Positions 35,123-44,277 of a DNA stretch of 64,000 bases are shown here, one piece after another. Position 1 is the stretch's first letter. Each line of letters opens with the position of its first letter. The notes beneath the pieces are model-generated. The model ran no database searches. It was not told the DNA's origin and worked only from the letters and a program-made list of their open reading frames with translations. Origin of the DNA: Parvibaculum indicum (GTDB taxonomy: Bacteria; Pseudomonadota; Alphaproteobacteria; Parvibaculales; Parvibaculaceae); contig NZ_JAASQO010000002.1 in the NCBI RefSeq assembly GCF_011762095.1, positions 248,001-312,000 of the forward strand, in the 5' to 3' direction. A program made the translations under genes and the position numbers.

Positions 35123-35434
35123 GTCTCAACCTCAAAATGGGGCCGTCTGCCGGTGCCCGGGCCGCGCTGGCTCTATGCCGCTGCCGCCCATGGCCCGCTC
35201 ACGGACCGCCTTGTCGATGAATTGGCGCGGAAACTAGAGGGGCGGACCCGCTCTGTCAACCGGAAGAATCCCCTATTCCTCCTGCATTTCCGGGGCTCAC
35301 GGCCGCTTTCGGGACGATCTGCCCGCCCTGCCTTTTCACCATCGCGGATTCAGGCTAAACCGGAGCCAACTCGAAAATGGCGCTGGCGTCACTTTCCGGA
35401 CCCTGCGCGGCGAAATCAGTATTGGATCGGTATC
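35123..35434. other. Intergenic region before the alpha/beta-hydrolase gene
   Basis: 312 bases between rpmJ and the hydrolase. The frame of the hydrolase stays open leftwards through all of it, but the reading is arginine-rich and unlike the protein. No RNA, repeat or convincing promoter is apparent; it must hold the divergent promoters of both genes. Confidence 0.5.
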
Positions 35435-36514
35435 ATGGCTTACGACGAAGCGGAATGCTCCGCCCCGGAACGCGCCGTCAAAGAGGCGCGCGCGGCGGAA
35501 GAAGCGCAGAAAACCAGAGAGCAGCTTCAGGAAGAATGGGAAAATCGCGGGCCACAGCCGCCCCATATTCCGGACGAAGACATCATTCGCCATCGTCCCC
35601 AATGGTTCAAGGAAGCGCTCGACGCCCCGCGCACCGAGCACTGGCTGGAGGTGGACGGCGCGAAGATCCATTACTATCGCTGGGGCAATGACGATCCGAA
35701 CCGCCCGGGCGTCCTCTTCGTCCATGGCAATGGCGCCCACGCCAACTGGTTCCACTTCATCGCGCCGCTGATCTCCGACCGTTACAATGTGGCCTCGATG
35801 GATCTGGGCGGCATGGGCGACAGCGAATGGCGCAAGAGCTATTCCCGCGACAGCTTCGCGCATGAAATCGGGCAGGTGGCGCTGGCCGCCAATCTCGGCC
35901 CGAAGCCCGTCATCTGCGGTCATTCCTTCGGCGGTTTCGTCACCCTTATCGCGGGCAAGCATTACGGCGACAGGCTGGGCGGCCTGATCCTGGCCGACTT
36001 CACCGTGCGCCCGAAAGAGGATGCGCATGAATGGTTCACCCGGCCCGACCAGCCCAAGCGTCGCCCGACCCGCATCTATCCTGATTTAGAGAGCGCGGTC
36101 GCCCGCTTCCGCCTCGCGCCGCTTCAGGTCTGCGCCAACCAGTTCGTCATCGACTACATCGCGCCCTTGAGCCTGCGCGAGGTGAAGAAGGGCGACAATC
36201 CCGGCCGTGCACCGTCCGACGAGGCGGGCTGGACCTGGAAGTTCGACGGCCCCGCCTTCAACGGCCTTGAAATGGGCGACGACCACGCCGAGATTTACGC
36301 CAACCTGCCCTGCAAGGCAGCGTCCTTCTTCGGGCAATACAGCAAGGATTACGAGCCGGACCGGCTGGATTTCATTCGGGGCCTGCGTCCCGGCAGCCCC
36401 GTCTTCACCATCGCAGGCGCCCAGCACCACATCATGCTGGACCAGCCCCACGCCTTCGCCGCCGCCGTGGCGTCCCTGATGGGCCAGTGGGAAGCGGACG
36501 GCGCCCTGAGCTAG
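35435..36514 (+). CDS. Alpha/beta-fold hydrolase
   Basis: 359-residue cytoplasmic hydrolase. After an acidic, helical leader of about 65 residues, the domain starts EVDGAKIHYYRWG; oxyanion loop VHGNGAHANWF, nucleophile elbow GHSFGG, an arginine-rich cap region, and catalytic histidine near the end (AGAQHHIMLDQP). Resembles the epoxide hydrolase/haloalkane dehalogenase-like branch; substrate unknown. Start chosen at ATG 35435 (MAYDEAE). Confidence 0.85.
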   Translation: MAYDEAECSAPERAVKEARAAEEAQKTREQLQEEWENRGPQPPHIPDEDIIRHRPQWFKEALDAPRTEHWLEVDGAKIHYYRWGNDDPNRPGVLFVHGNGAHANWFHFIAPLISDRYNVASMDLGGMGDSEWRKSYSRDSFAHEIGQVALAANLGPKPVICGHSFGGFVTLIAGKHYGDRLGGLILADFTVRPKEDAHEWFTRPDQPKRRPTRIYPDLESAVARFRLAPLQVCANQFVIDYIAPLSLREVKKGDNPGRAPSDEAGWTWKFDGPAFNGLEMGDDHAEIYANLPCKAASFFGQYSKDYEPDRLDFIRGLRPGSPVFTIAGAQHHIMLDQPHAFAAAVASLMGQWEADGALS

Positions 36515-36529
36515 GGCGAAGCGGCGGCC

Positions 36530-37942
36530 CTAGTGGTAGCCGATGCCTTCTTCTTCATCCTCGAAATCTTCCGCCCGCTGATCGAGCCCCTTCATCAGCG
36601 GGTGGAAGACGGCAAAGCCGAGAATGACGACCATCAGCACACCGCACATGACAAAGGGCGCGAAATGGTGCCAGTGATAAAGCGGGATGCCGACAAACGG
36701 GTTGATGACATGGCCCGTCGCAGCGGTGGATCCGATAATGCCGGCAATGGCGCCCTGCTCCCTGGGTGAGACGGAGAGCGACCCGCCCGCCTGAAGCCCC
36801 GGCCGCAAGAGCCCGAAGGCAAGACCCGCCAGCCCCATCCCGATCACGAGAACGCCGAGGGAATTGGCGACGACGAGCATCGCCGCGGCAAGGATCATTG
36901 TCACCGCGCCCCAGCGCAGCAGGAACTGCACCGACAGGTTGAACCGCTGGATAAGGCCGATCTGCGCCATGATGGTCGACAGCGCCATGACGAGAAGGCC
37001 GATCGAAATCGCCTGCGTCGCCGCTTCGGCCTCCAGGTTCAGCACATCCATGAAATAGAACGCGGCAAGCTGCATCGTCGTGGACTGGCAAAGGCTCAGC
37101 AACACGCCCACGACGACCCATGGCAACACATTGGGCGCCATCAGGTTGAGCTTCACCCCGGCGCGCTTTTCGGCAACCGTCTTTTTGGGGGCCGTGCGCT
37201 CCGGCAGCAGGAACCAGATCATCAGCGCCGACAGGAAGGCCAGCACCGCCACGGCGAAGAACGGCGCGAGAATGTGGATTTCCGAAAACCCCGCCGCCAC
37301 GCCCGGCCCCACAACCGTGCCAATGCCGAAAGCCGCGCCGATGCCCGCTACGCCCGAGGCGCGCTCGGCCCGCGTCGTGCGGTCGGCGACATAGGCCTGG
37401 GCGGCGGGCATGGTGCCCGAACCGAAGGTGCCGAAGATCGCGCGCGTTCCCATCAGCATCGGAAACAGAAAGGCCAGCGGCACCATGCCCCAAAGGCCGA
37501 AAAGCACGGCGAAGGCGAACAGCGTGGTCGACACGGCAAAGCCCAGAAGGCCGATCAGGATGACGGGCTTGCGGCCCATCACGTCGCTGCGCCGCCCCCA
37601 GAAGGCGCTCGTCATCACCCAGAGCAGAGCCGAGAGCGAATAGATCATCGTGGTCTCGAACTCGCCCATGCCGAGCTTGCGCGTGATCGGCGGCAGCACG
37701 GCAAAGACGAGCGTCTGCCCCATGCCGACGGCCAGCAGACACATGAAAAGGATGACAAAGGCACGCTTACGCTCTTCCGGCGTCGTCTTGCCGACAATGG
37801 CGCCCGCCGCCTGCTTGGCCCGTTCCGCAAGCCCCACCGGCGCAGCATCTTCCTGCGCAGCCCGGGCTTCCCGCTCCTTCGGCGTTTCCTCTAGTTCGGA
37901 CATTTCCAACCGTTCTGAATCAACAAAGCGCCTCTTTGACAT
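36530..37942 (-). CDS. MFS transporter
   Basis: 470 residues, 12 predicted transmembrane helices after a long charged N-terminal tail of about 60 residues (SELEETPKEREARAAQED). The family A-motif is visible after helix 2 as FWGRRSDVMGRKPVI, and the second half repeats the pattern. An acidic C-terminus ends EDFEDEEEGIGYH. By wording it is a TCR/Tet-like drug:H+ antiporter of the DHA1 type. ATG 37903 is an alternative start. Convergent with the preceding hydrolase gene (15 bases between stops). Confidence 0.85.
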   Translation of the reverse strand: MSKRRFVDSERLEMSELEETPKEREARAAQEDAAPVGLAERAKQAAGAIVGKTTPEERKRAFVILFMCLLAVGMGQTLVFAVLPPITRKLGMGEFETTMIYSLSALLWVMTSAFWGRRSDVMGRKPVILIGLLGFAVSTTLFAFAVLFGLWGMVPLAFLFPMLMGTRAIFGTFGSGTMPAAQAYVADRTTRAERASGVAGIGAAFGIGTVVGPGVAAGFSEIHILAPFFAVAVLAFLSALMIWFLLPERTAPKKTVAEKRAGVKLNLMAPNVLPWVVVGVLLSLCQSTTMQLAAFYFMDVLNLEAEAATQAISIGLLVMALSTIMAQIGLIQRFNLSVQFLLRWGAVTMILAAAMLVVANSLGVLVIGMGLAGLAFGLLRPGLQAGGSLSVSPREQGAIAGIIGSTAATGHVINPFVGIPLYHWHHFAPFVMCGVLMVVILGFAVFHPLMKGLDQRAEDFEDEEEGIGYH

Positions 37943-38137
37943 GGGCGCTTGTCATCCATTTACGCCTTTTTGCGTCCCTCGCCAATGGCGCGGCGCTTTC
38001 CACATTTCACAGGCGTTGATCTTCGTTCCCCGAACTGCCGCAGCGGCGCGCTGCGCTCGTCCGGCGTCGTTTGACACATGGCCAGGCCCGTCGCCTACTC
38101 TCGCGCAAACGCCATTGGATTTGGGGAGGATCGGGCG

Positions 38138-39373
38138 ATGGAACTCGCTTACGCAAAAGAGGATGCGCAATTCCGCGACGAGGTGCGCAGCTTTCTCGAC
38201 GACAAGCTGACGCCGGAGCTGCGCCGCCGGGGCAAGCTCATGACGAGCGTTTACGCCGACCACGAAACCACAATGGAATGGCATGGAACGCTGTTCGACA
38301 AGGGCTGGGTCGCCCCGGCCTGGCCGGTGGAGCATGGCGGCTGCGACTGGTCCGTCGTCCAGCACTACATCTTCGCCAGCGAGTTCGCCGCCGCCGGCGC
38401 GCCGCCGCTTTCGCCCATGGGCGTGGGCATGTGCGGGCCCGTGCTCATCGGCTATGGCACGCAGGAGCAGAAGGATTTCTACCTGCCGCGCATTCTGAGC
38501 GGCGAGGATTTCTGGTGTCAGGGCTATTCGGAACCGGGCTCGGGCTCCGACCTTGCGAGCCTGCAGATGAGCGCGGTGGAGGATGGCGACGACTATGTCT
38601 GCAACGGCCAGAAGATCTGGACCACGCATGGCCAGTATGCCAACCGCATTTTCTGCCTCGTGCGGACCTCGAAGGAGGACATCCCCCAACGCGGCATCAC
38701 TTTCCTGCTCATGGATATGGACACGCCCGGCATCGAGGTGAAACCGCTCATCATGCTGACGGGCGAGCATGTACAGAACGAAATCTTCTTCACCAATGCC
38801 CGCGCTCCGAAACGGAACGTCGTCGGCAGGGTCGGCGACGGCTGGACGGTCGCGAAATACCTTCTGCAGTTCGAGCGCGGCGGCCACGCCTATGCGCCGG
38901 GGCTGCATACGCGGCTCGAACGCATCCGCATGATCGCAGGCGAGGAACTGTCGGGCACGGGCGAAAGGCTGATCGACGATCGGGGCTTCGCGGCAAAGCT
39001 CGCCGAGGCCTGGTCGGAAATCACCGCGCTCGAATTCACCGAGCACCGCATCATGTCGAAACTTAGCCATGGCGAGGCGCCGGGCGCGGAAAGCTCCATG
39101 CTGAAAACGCGCGGGACGGAGCTGAGCCAGCGCCTGACGGAGATCGCGCTGGAGGCGGTCGCCCATTACGCCGTTCCCTTCCAGCCCCATGCAACCTGCC
39201 CCGGCGGGCCCGTACCGGGCTATGAAGCGCCGGAAGGAAGCCAGGCGCATGCCGGTCCCGATTATGCCCTGCCCGTGACGTCCAAATATCTGAACGACCG
39301 GGCGGGCTCCATCTATGCAGGCTCCAACGAGATCCAGCGCAACATCATGTCGAAAGCCGTGCTCGGATTATGA
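38138..39373 (+). CDS. Acyl-CoA dehydrogenase family protein
   Basis: 411-residue flavoprotein that oxidises an acyl-CoA to its 2-enoyl form, or a related reaction. Seen: MELAYAKEDAQFRDEVRSFL, then WHGTLFDKGWVAPAWPVEHGG, the FAD-binding YSEPGSGSDLASLQ, the NGQKIWTTHGQYANRIFCLVRT block, and the C-terminal IYAGSNEIQRNIMSKAVLGL. The YAGSNEIQ end is characteristic. ATG 38138 follows GGGGAGGA 8 bases upstream; an upstream ATG at 38078 is not supported. Probably in the fatty or isoprenoid/aromatic acid degradation pool; alone in its neighbourhood. Confidence 0.93.
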   Translation: MELAYAKEDAQFRDEVRSFLDDKLTPELRRRGKLMTSVYADHETTMEWHGTLFDKGWVAPAWPVEHGGCDWSVVQHYIFASEFAAAGAPPLSPMGVGMCGPVLIGYGTQEQKDFYLPRILSGEDFWCQGYSEPGSGSDLASLQMSAVEDGDDYVCNGQKIWTTHGQYANRIFCLVRTSKEDIPQRGITFLLMDMDTPGIEVKPLIMLTGEHVQNEIFFTNARAPKRNVVGRVGDGWTVAKYLLQFERGGHAYAPGLHTRLERIRMIAGEELSGTGERLIDDRGFAAKLAEAWSEITALEFTEHRIMSKLSHGEAPGAESSMLKTRGTELSQRLTEIALEAVAHYAVPFQPHATCPGGPVPGYEAPEGSQAHAGPDYALPVTSKYLNDRAGSIYAGSNEIQRNIMSKAVLGL

Positions 39374-39390
39374 GCCCCCCGCGCGGCGCA

Positions 39391-40416
39391 CTATAGAAAC
39401 GCATCCACCAGCCTTTCCACCAATGCGCCGCCGACCCATGAGAAAACCGGGATACCGAGATAAAGTGTGAAACGGCTCGCCGTGCCGAAATCGACCGGCC
39501 ATTCGCGCACCTGATCGATACGCTTCTCCAGGGCGATGAGGCCGGGAAGCCGGGCGAGAGCCTGCGCACCACGCTCGTCCCGGCTGAATGCCAGCTCGCG
39601 CTCCTCCCGGATCGCCGTCCGAAGCGTATCGAGTTCTTCCTTCTTGGTACGAACGATATGCTGATGAACCCGTATCAGCGGCGGCATCAGCACACCGACC
39701 GCAATGACGCAGATGCCGATGAAAAGCGGCTCGAGCGCCGTGCGCTCGATCCCCGCGCTCAGAAAAAACAGCGAACCCAGCGTCGCGCCGACAATCCACA
39801 CCACCGACCGCCGCATGGCGATCCGCGTCAGCGGTGCCAGCCTGTCTATGTCCAGCAGGTCGATCCACAGATAGCGCCGCTGCAAACGCCGCAGAAACAC
39901 GCCTTCGGAGATGCTGAAGAAAAGCCCCTGACCGAGAATGTAGAAAAGCGCCGGCCCCGTGACGAGAAACCAGAGCGGCGCGAACGCTATCGCTCCCTCA
40001 ATGGGAGCCGGTCCCATGGGCAGGAGGAAGCGGAGGTGAAGAACGTCGACGAGCCCCGGCACCGTGACCAGCATGACGAAGATACCCAGCGCCATGCCCG
40101 CATAGCCCGCCATACGACCATACTGGAGCTGCGGCCGGTCGGAAGAGCGCCAGGTGGCGAGAAGGCCTTTGGCCTTTTCGTCCAGCATGGGCAGAAGGCG
40201 CACCATGTCTTTCCAGTCTCTCAGGATCGAAAAGGACGCAACCGAGACCATGTATCCGCCGAGCAGGGACACGACGAAGGCCGCCCAGGAAAAAGGATCG
40301 AGACCGAAGACGCTCTCCGACCAGACATCCCGTTCCATCCTCTCGAAATTGCCCAGAAGCCAGGCCGGCAGAAAAAAACTCGCCATCAGGATCAGGGGAA
40401 CCGTCGCCGCCGCCAC
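39391..40416 (-). CDS. Uncharacterised multi-helix membrane protein (start unclear)
   Basis: 341 residues from GTG 40416, with about six predicted membrane segments and a long charged cytoplasmic stretch near the C-terminus (HIVRTKKEELDTLRTAIREERELAFSRDERGAQ). I do not recognise the family. The same frame continues upstream for about 60 codons without a stop and reads protein-like (GTWDQWIVWRLGGRPE just before the GTG), yet contains no ATG, GTG or TTG up to the stop at 40603-40605. Either the true start is a rare codon, or the GTG is used, or there is a sequence or frameshift difference. Convergent with the acyl-CoA dehydrogenase gene. Confidence 0.65.
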   Translation of the reverse strand: MAAATVPLILMASFFLPAWLLGNFERMERDVWSESVFGLDPFSWAAFVVSLLGGYMVSVASFSILRDWKDMVRLLPMLDEKAKGLLATWRSSDRPQLQYGRMAGYAGMALGIFVMLVTVPGLVDVLHLRFLLPMGPAPIEGAIAFAPLWFLVTGPALFYILGQGLFFSISEGVFLRRLQRRYLWIDLLDIDRLAPLTRIAMRRSVVWIVGATLGSLFFLSAGIERTALEPLFIGICVIAVGVLMPPLIRVHQHIVRTKKEELDTLRTAIREERELAFSRDERGAQALARLPGLIALEKRIDQVREWPVDFGTASRFTLYLGIPVFSWVGGALVERLVDAFL

Positions 40417-40604
40417 CTCGGGCCGTCCGCCCAGCCGCCAGACAATCCACTGATCCCATGTACCGACAATCCTACGTTCGATGCGCTCAGGCGCAGTGCT
40501 GCTGAAAATCCCGGCCTCCCTCGAAACAGCCCGTCCATTTGACCGACTATGCCGCCTCGCTACACTTGCGCCAAACGAAATCCCGTATCCAGTGAGGCAG
40601 TTTC

Positions 40605-41276
40605 ATGCATATCGACGACACCATCCGGTCGCGCAAATCCGTGCGTGCCTTCAAGCCCGATCCCGTGCCGCGCGAACTGATGGAGGAAATTCTCGAGCTT
40701 GCTTCCCGCGCGCCCTCCGGCACGAACATCCAGCCCTGGAAGGTGCATGTCGTGGCCGGCGATGTTCGCGATCGTCTCGTCGCCGAGGTGATGGCCCATC
40801 GCGAAAACGACCCCCATGACGCCAAGGCGGAATTTCCGCGCACCTCCAAGCGCAAGGAACCCTATACCGGCCGCATGCGCACGCTCGGCAAGGAGATGTA
40901 CGGGCTTCTCGGTATCCCGAAAGGCGACAAGGCGGCGAACTGGCGCCAATGGGGCCGCAACTATGAATTCTTCGACGCGCCGGTGGGGCTCATCTTCACC
41001 ATCGACAAGGATCTCGATGCGATGAGCTTTCTCGACATCGGCATCTTCATGCAGACGCTGATGCTGGCGGCGAAGGCACGCGGCCTCGACACCTGCTCGC
41101 AGGGCGCGTGGAACAATTTCTGGTCGGTCACCCGCCGTGTGTTGGATGTACCGGACGACGAATACATCATCGCCGGCATGTCGCTTGGCTATGCCGACGA
41201 AAGCCAGCCCGTGAACACGCTCGTCGCGGAGCGCGAACCGCTCGACAGTTTCGCGACATTTCACGGTTTCGACTGA
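40605..41276 (+). CDS. Nitroreductase family protein
   Basis: 223-residue FMN-dependent NAD(P)H nitroreductase-type enzyme. Seen: MHIDDTIRSRKSVRAF, SRAPSGTNIQPWKVHVV, and MLAAKARGLDTCSQGAW, the three blocks that bind FMN. The FASTA-like pattern of this clade (EYIIAGMSLGYADESQP) also appears. It reduces nitro compounds or quinones, or acts on an unknown substrate. A single gene, convergent with a small secreted protein gene. Confidence 0.93.
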   Translation: MHIDDTIRSRKSVRAFKPDPVPRELMEEILELASRAPSGTNIQPWKVHVVAGDVRDRLVAEVMAHRENDPHDAKAEFPRTSKRKEPYTGRMRTLGKEMYGLLGIPKGDKAANWRQWGRNYEFFDAPVGLIFTIDKDLDAMSFLDIGIFMQTLMLAAKARGLDTCSQGAWNNFWSVTRRVLDVPDDEYIIAGMSLGYADESQPVNTLVAEREPLDSFATFHGFD

Positions 41277-41618
41277 TCAGCGCTTCAGATCTTCGATAGT
41301 GCGACCCGGCGAATGCGAAATGCCCTTGTTTGCGGGCTTCATCGCTTTCGAGCCGAGAGTGCCTCCCATCGCGCCGCCATTTCCCGTCCGGTCGAGAGAC
41401 GGGACGTTCAGGACGAAAATCGCAGGGCCGTTGGCGCCGGCAAAAAGCGGGACAGGATCGGCCATACCGCCCGCCACGCCCGACGTCACCACATGACCGC
41501 CGAGATCGATCATCGATGAACCACCGATGGCGGCCATCGCATCGCCAGCCCGCGCCGATACGCTTCCGAGAAGGGCGACGGCGAGAGACAGGCTCAGGAC
41601 AGGAACAATTGTTTTCAT
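41277..41618 (-). CDS. Small secreted protein, uncharacterised
   Basis: 113 residues with a clear signal peptide (MKTIVPVLSLSLAVALLGSVSARA). The mature part is glycine/alanine/proline-rich (GGSSMIDLGGHVVTSGVAGGMADPVPLFAG) with no cysteine and no family I recognise. ATG 41618 begins the signal peptide; ten further codons upstream are unlike one. Convergent with the nitroreductase gene, meeting end to end. Confidence 0.65.
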   Translation of the reverse strand: MKTIVPVLSLSLAVALLGSVSARAGDAMAAIGGSSMIDLGGHVVTSGVAGGMADPVPLFAGANGPAIFVLNVPSLDRTGNGGAMGGTLGSKAMKPANKGISHSPGRTIEDLKR

Positions 41619-41899
41619 GACCTGAATATATGTCCCTGAAACAGGCAATCAAGCGGCCCGCCAACCGGACGCGCATGGCGGCACGCGCCCGCCCTGCGCC
41701 GTTTCCTTGCGTGAGCGACGTCTAAAACGACCATCCAGTCGACATTTCCCCACAAACCAGGCTCCATTCTTCACGGATTCGTGAGAGCGGGACCGATCCT
41801 TGCGGCAATCCATCCCCTGTTTTCTACCGTACCCAGAACATCGCAAGCATGAGCAGCTTTGCTCTGATGCGACATGAAAGCGTAAACAGGAGAAACGCC

Positions 41900-42559
41900 A
41901 TGACCCCCCTCCACACTGCGGCCCGCGCCGCGGCGTACAGCCTTCTATTGCTCGGCACGACGGCGCTCACCAGCGCCAATGCGATGGAAAGCAAGAACGG
42001 CATCGAGATGCCCGGCAAGATGATGGCACAAGCCGAGATGCACGATGGCGGCATGTCCCATAACCAAATGTCGGACGAGAAAACCGTCGAGGTGGGCGGT
42101 GCGCCCATGTACCCGTCGAAGGACATCATCGAGAACGCTGTAAACTCGAAAGACCACACCACTCTCGTCGCCGCGGTCAAGGCGGCAGGCCTGGTGGAAA
42201 CGCTCAAGGGCCCCGGTCCCTTCACCGTCTTCGCCCCCACCAACGAAGCCTTCGACAAATTGCCCGACGGCACCGTCTCCACGCTGCTGAAGCCGGAGAA
42301 CAAGGACCAGCTGACGAAAGTCCTGACCTATCACGTTGTTCCCGGCGACATCACAGCCTCCGAGCTGATGCAGCTCATCGAGCAGGGAGGCGGCACGGCG
42401 ACGCTGCCCACCGTCGCAGGCGAAAAACTGACGGCAAAGAAAGCGGAAGGCGGCATCGAAATTATCGACGCCAAGGGCGACAAGGCCATGGTCACCATCG
42501 CCGACGTCCACCAGAAGAACGGCGTCATCCATGTGATCGACACCGTGCTCCTTCCCTAA
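41900..42559 (+). CDS. Fasciclin (FAS1) domain secreted protein with Met/His-rich linker
   Basis: 219 residues. Signal peptide AAYSLLLLGTTALTSANA, then a methionine- and histidine-rich stretch (about 29-58: PGKMMAQAEMHDGGMSHNQMSD), then one FAS1 domain (about 72-219) with LVAAVKAAGLVETLKGPGPFTVFAPTNEAFDKLPDG, VLTYHVVPGDITASEL and the closing NGVIHVIDTVLLP. FAS1 domains mediate adhesion. The Met/His linker could bind copper or another soft metal. AGGAGA precedes ATG 41900. A perfect hairpin follows at 42586-42609. Confidence 0.9.
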   Translation: MTPLHTAARAAAYSLLLLGTTALTSANAMESKNGIEMPGKMMAQAEMHDGGMSHNQMSDEKTVEVGGAPMYPSKDIIENAVNSKDHTTLVAAVKAAGLVETLKGPGPFTVFAPTNEAFDKLPDGTVSTLLKPENKDQLTKVLTYHVVPGDITASELMQLIEQGGGTATLPTVAGEKLTAKKAEGGIEIIDAKGDKAMVTIADVHQKNGVIHVIDTVLLP

Positions 42560-42585
42560 AGGTCACCTGTTCAAAATCGATTCGA

Positions 42586-42609
42586 GGGATCGCACTCCGG
42601 TGCGATCCC
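42586..42609 (+). terminator. Hairpin after the fasciclin gene
   Basis: Perfect 10-bp stem GGGATCGCAC / GTGCGATCCC with a TCCG loop, 26 bases past the stop. No T-run follows, so termination is probable but not textbook. Confidence 0.6.
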
Positions 42610-42702
42610 CCAGCTTGCCAATCCGTCCGGTGCGGCTATCCTCCCCGCACTCGAATTTCCGGCATTCAAAGAACCGGAATCACATATGTCAGGGAGGTCC
42701 TC

Positions 42703-43113
42703 ATGGCGGACTACAAACGCCCCTTGCCCCAACCCACGCCGGAAACGCAACATTTCTGGGACGGGTGCCGGGACGGGGAAATCCGGCTGCAACGCTGCAA
42801 GAGCTGCGATCACACCTATTTCCCGCCCCGCGATTTCTGCCCGGCCTGCTCGGCGCGCGAGGTGGAAGTGGTGAAGGCGAGCGGCAAGGCAACGCTTTAC
42901 AGCTACATCATCAATCACCGCCCGCGTCCCGATTTCGGCGAAGAGCCCCATTCCATCGCCGTCGTGCAGCTGGAAGAAGGCCCGCGCATGATGACCAACA
43001 TCGTGGGCTGCCCGCAAACGCCTGAAGCGCTCGAACTCGACATGCCCCTCGAAGTCACCTTCGAAAAGGCGACGGACGAGATCAGCCTGCCCAAATTCCG
43101 GCCGGCGAAGTAA
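42703..43113 (+). CDS. DUF35 zinc-ribbon/OB-fold acyl-CoA-associated protein
   Basis: 136 residues: an N-terminal helix (PTPETQHFWDGCRDGEI), a four-cysteine zinc ribbon (LQRCKSCDHTYFPPRDFCPACSA) and an OB fold ending in EVTFEKATDEISLPKFRPAK. DUF35 proteins form complexes with thiolase-like enzymes or hydratases that act on acyl-CoA (for example ChsH2/Ltp2 in steroid side-chain breakdown). The thiolase-like gene follows 11 bases later, consistent with such a complex. First gene of the set 42703-47110. Confidence 0.9.
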   Translation: MADYKRPLPQPTPETQHFWDGCRDGEIRLQRCKSCDHTYFPPRDFCPACSAREVEVVKASGKATLYSYIINHRPRPDFGEEPHSIAVVQLEEGPRMMTNIVGCPQTPEALELDMPLEVTFEKATDEISLPKFRPAK

Positions 43114-43124
43114 GGGGACGAGAG

Positions 43125-44267
43125 ATGAAACAGAAATCAGTCGCCGTGGTCGGCGCCGCCGAAACCACACAGATGGGCAAGATCCCGAACCAGTCGCAGC
43201 TCGCGCTCCATGCCGATGCCGCGCTCAATGCCATGGCCGATGCAGGCCTCACCGCAAAGGATATCGACGGCGTGGCGACGGCGGGCGACAGCCCCGTCGA
43301 GACCGCGCATTATCTCGGCATCACGCCCACATGGGTCGACGGCACCTCGGTGGGCGGTTGCTCCTTCATGCTGCATGTCCGCCACGCCGCGGCGGCCATC
43401 AATGAAGGCCTGTGCAACACGGTGCTCATCACCCATGCGGAATCGGGCCGCTCGCGCGTCGGCGCGCGCCGCTTCAGCCGCGATCCGCAGAGCCAGCAGG
43501 GCCAGTTCGAGGTGCCCTACGGCATCACCAATCCGCCGAGCATGTTCACCATTCCGGCGCTGCGCTACATGAAGACCTATGGCGTGACGGAAGAAGATGT
43601 GGCCATGGTCGCCGTGATCCAGCGCGAATGGGCCGCTAAAAACCCGCGCGCCAGCTTCCGCGACCTCATCACCGTGGACGATGTGCTGAACTCGCGCATG
43701 ATCTCCTGGCCGTTCCGCCTGCTGATGTGCTGCCTCGTCACCGATGGCGGCGGCGCGCTCATTCTCACCAGTGCCGAGCGTGCAAAGGATTTCCCGCAAA
43801 AGCCCGTCTACATTCTCGGCACGGGCGAAAGCGTGGAAACGCCGATGGTCAGCCAGATGGAAGACTTCACCACCTCCAAGGCCTTCCGCGTTTCCGGCAA
43901 GAAGGCGTTCGACGAAGCGGGCATCGCGCATTCCGATGTCGATCACCTGATGATCTACGATGCCTTCGCGCATCTGCCGATCTACGGGCTGGAAGATCTC
44001 GGCTTCTGCGAGCGTGGCGAAGGCGCGGCCTTCATTCGCGAACGCAACACGGCGCCCGGCGGCAAGCTGCCGCTCAACACCAATGGCGGCGGCCTCTCCT
44101 ACATGCATTCGGGCATGTACGGCATGTATGCGCTTCAGGAAAGCGTGCGGCAGATGCGCGGCATTGCGCCTGCGCAAGTGCCGGATGCGAAAATCTCGAT
44201 CGCACATGGCGTTGGCGGCATGTTCGCCTCGTCGGGTACGATCGTCTTCTCCAACGAAGCGCCGTAA
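43125..44267 (+). CDS. SCPx/Ltp-like thiolase family protein
   Basis: 380 residues of the non-decarboxylating thiolase fold. In place of the catalytic cysteine loop it has TSVGGCSFMLHVRHAAAAI, in which the cysteine is offset by one from the normal position; the C-terminal region has NGGGLSYMHSG and AHGVGGMF, with His-Gly-x-Gly-Gly instead of the usual Cys-x-Gly. These substitutions are typical of lipid-transfer-protein/aldolase-like members. The upstream DUF35 gene is its probable partner, as in Ltp2-ChsH2-type retro-aldolase complexes. Could therefore cleave or transfer acyl units from a beta-hydroxyacyl-CoA; substrate unknown. Confidence 0.85.
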   Translation: MKQKSVAVVGAAETTQMGKIPNQSQLALHADAALNAMADAGLTAKDIDGVATAGDSPVETAHYLGITPTWVDGTSVGGCSFMLHVRHAAAAINEGLCNTVLITHAESGRSRVGARRFSRDPQSQQGQFEVPYGITNPPSMFTIPALRYMKTYGVTEEDVAMVAVIQREWAAKNPRASFRDLITVDDVLNSRMISWPFRLLMCCLVTDGGGALILTSAERAKDFPQKPVYILGTGESVETPMVSQMEDFTTSKAFRVSGKKAFDEAGIAHSDVDHLMIYDAFAHLPIYGLEDLGFCERGEGAAFIRERNTAPGGKLPLNTNGGGLSYMHSGMYGMYALQESVRQMRGIAPAQVPDAKISIAHGVGGMFASSGTIVFSNEAP

Positions 44268-44277
44268 GACCCGCGCG

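Noticed and set aside
34964-35434. Upstream extension of the alpha/beta-hydrolase to 34964
   Set aside because: It would run through the terminator side of rpmJ and gives an arginine-rich stretch unlike the hydrolase family; ATG 35435 gives a normal start.
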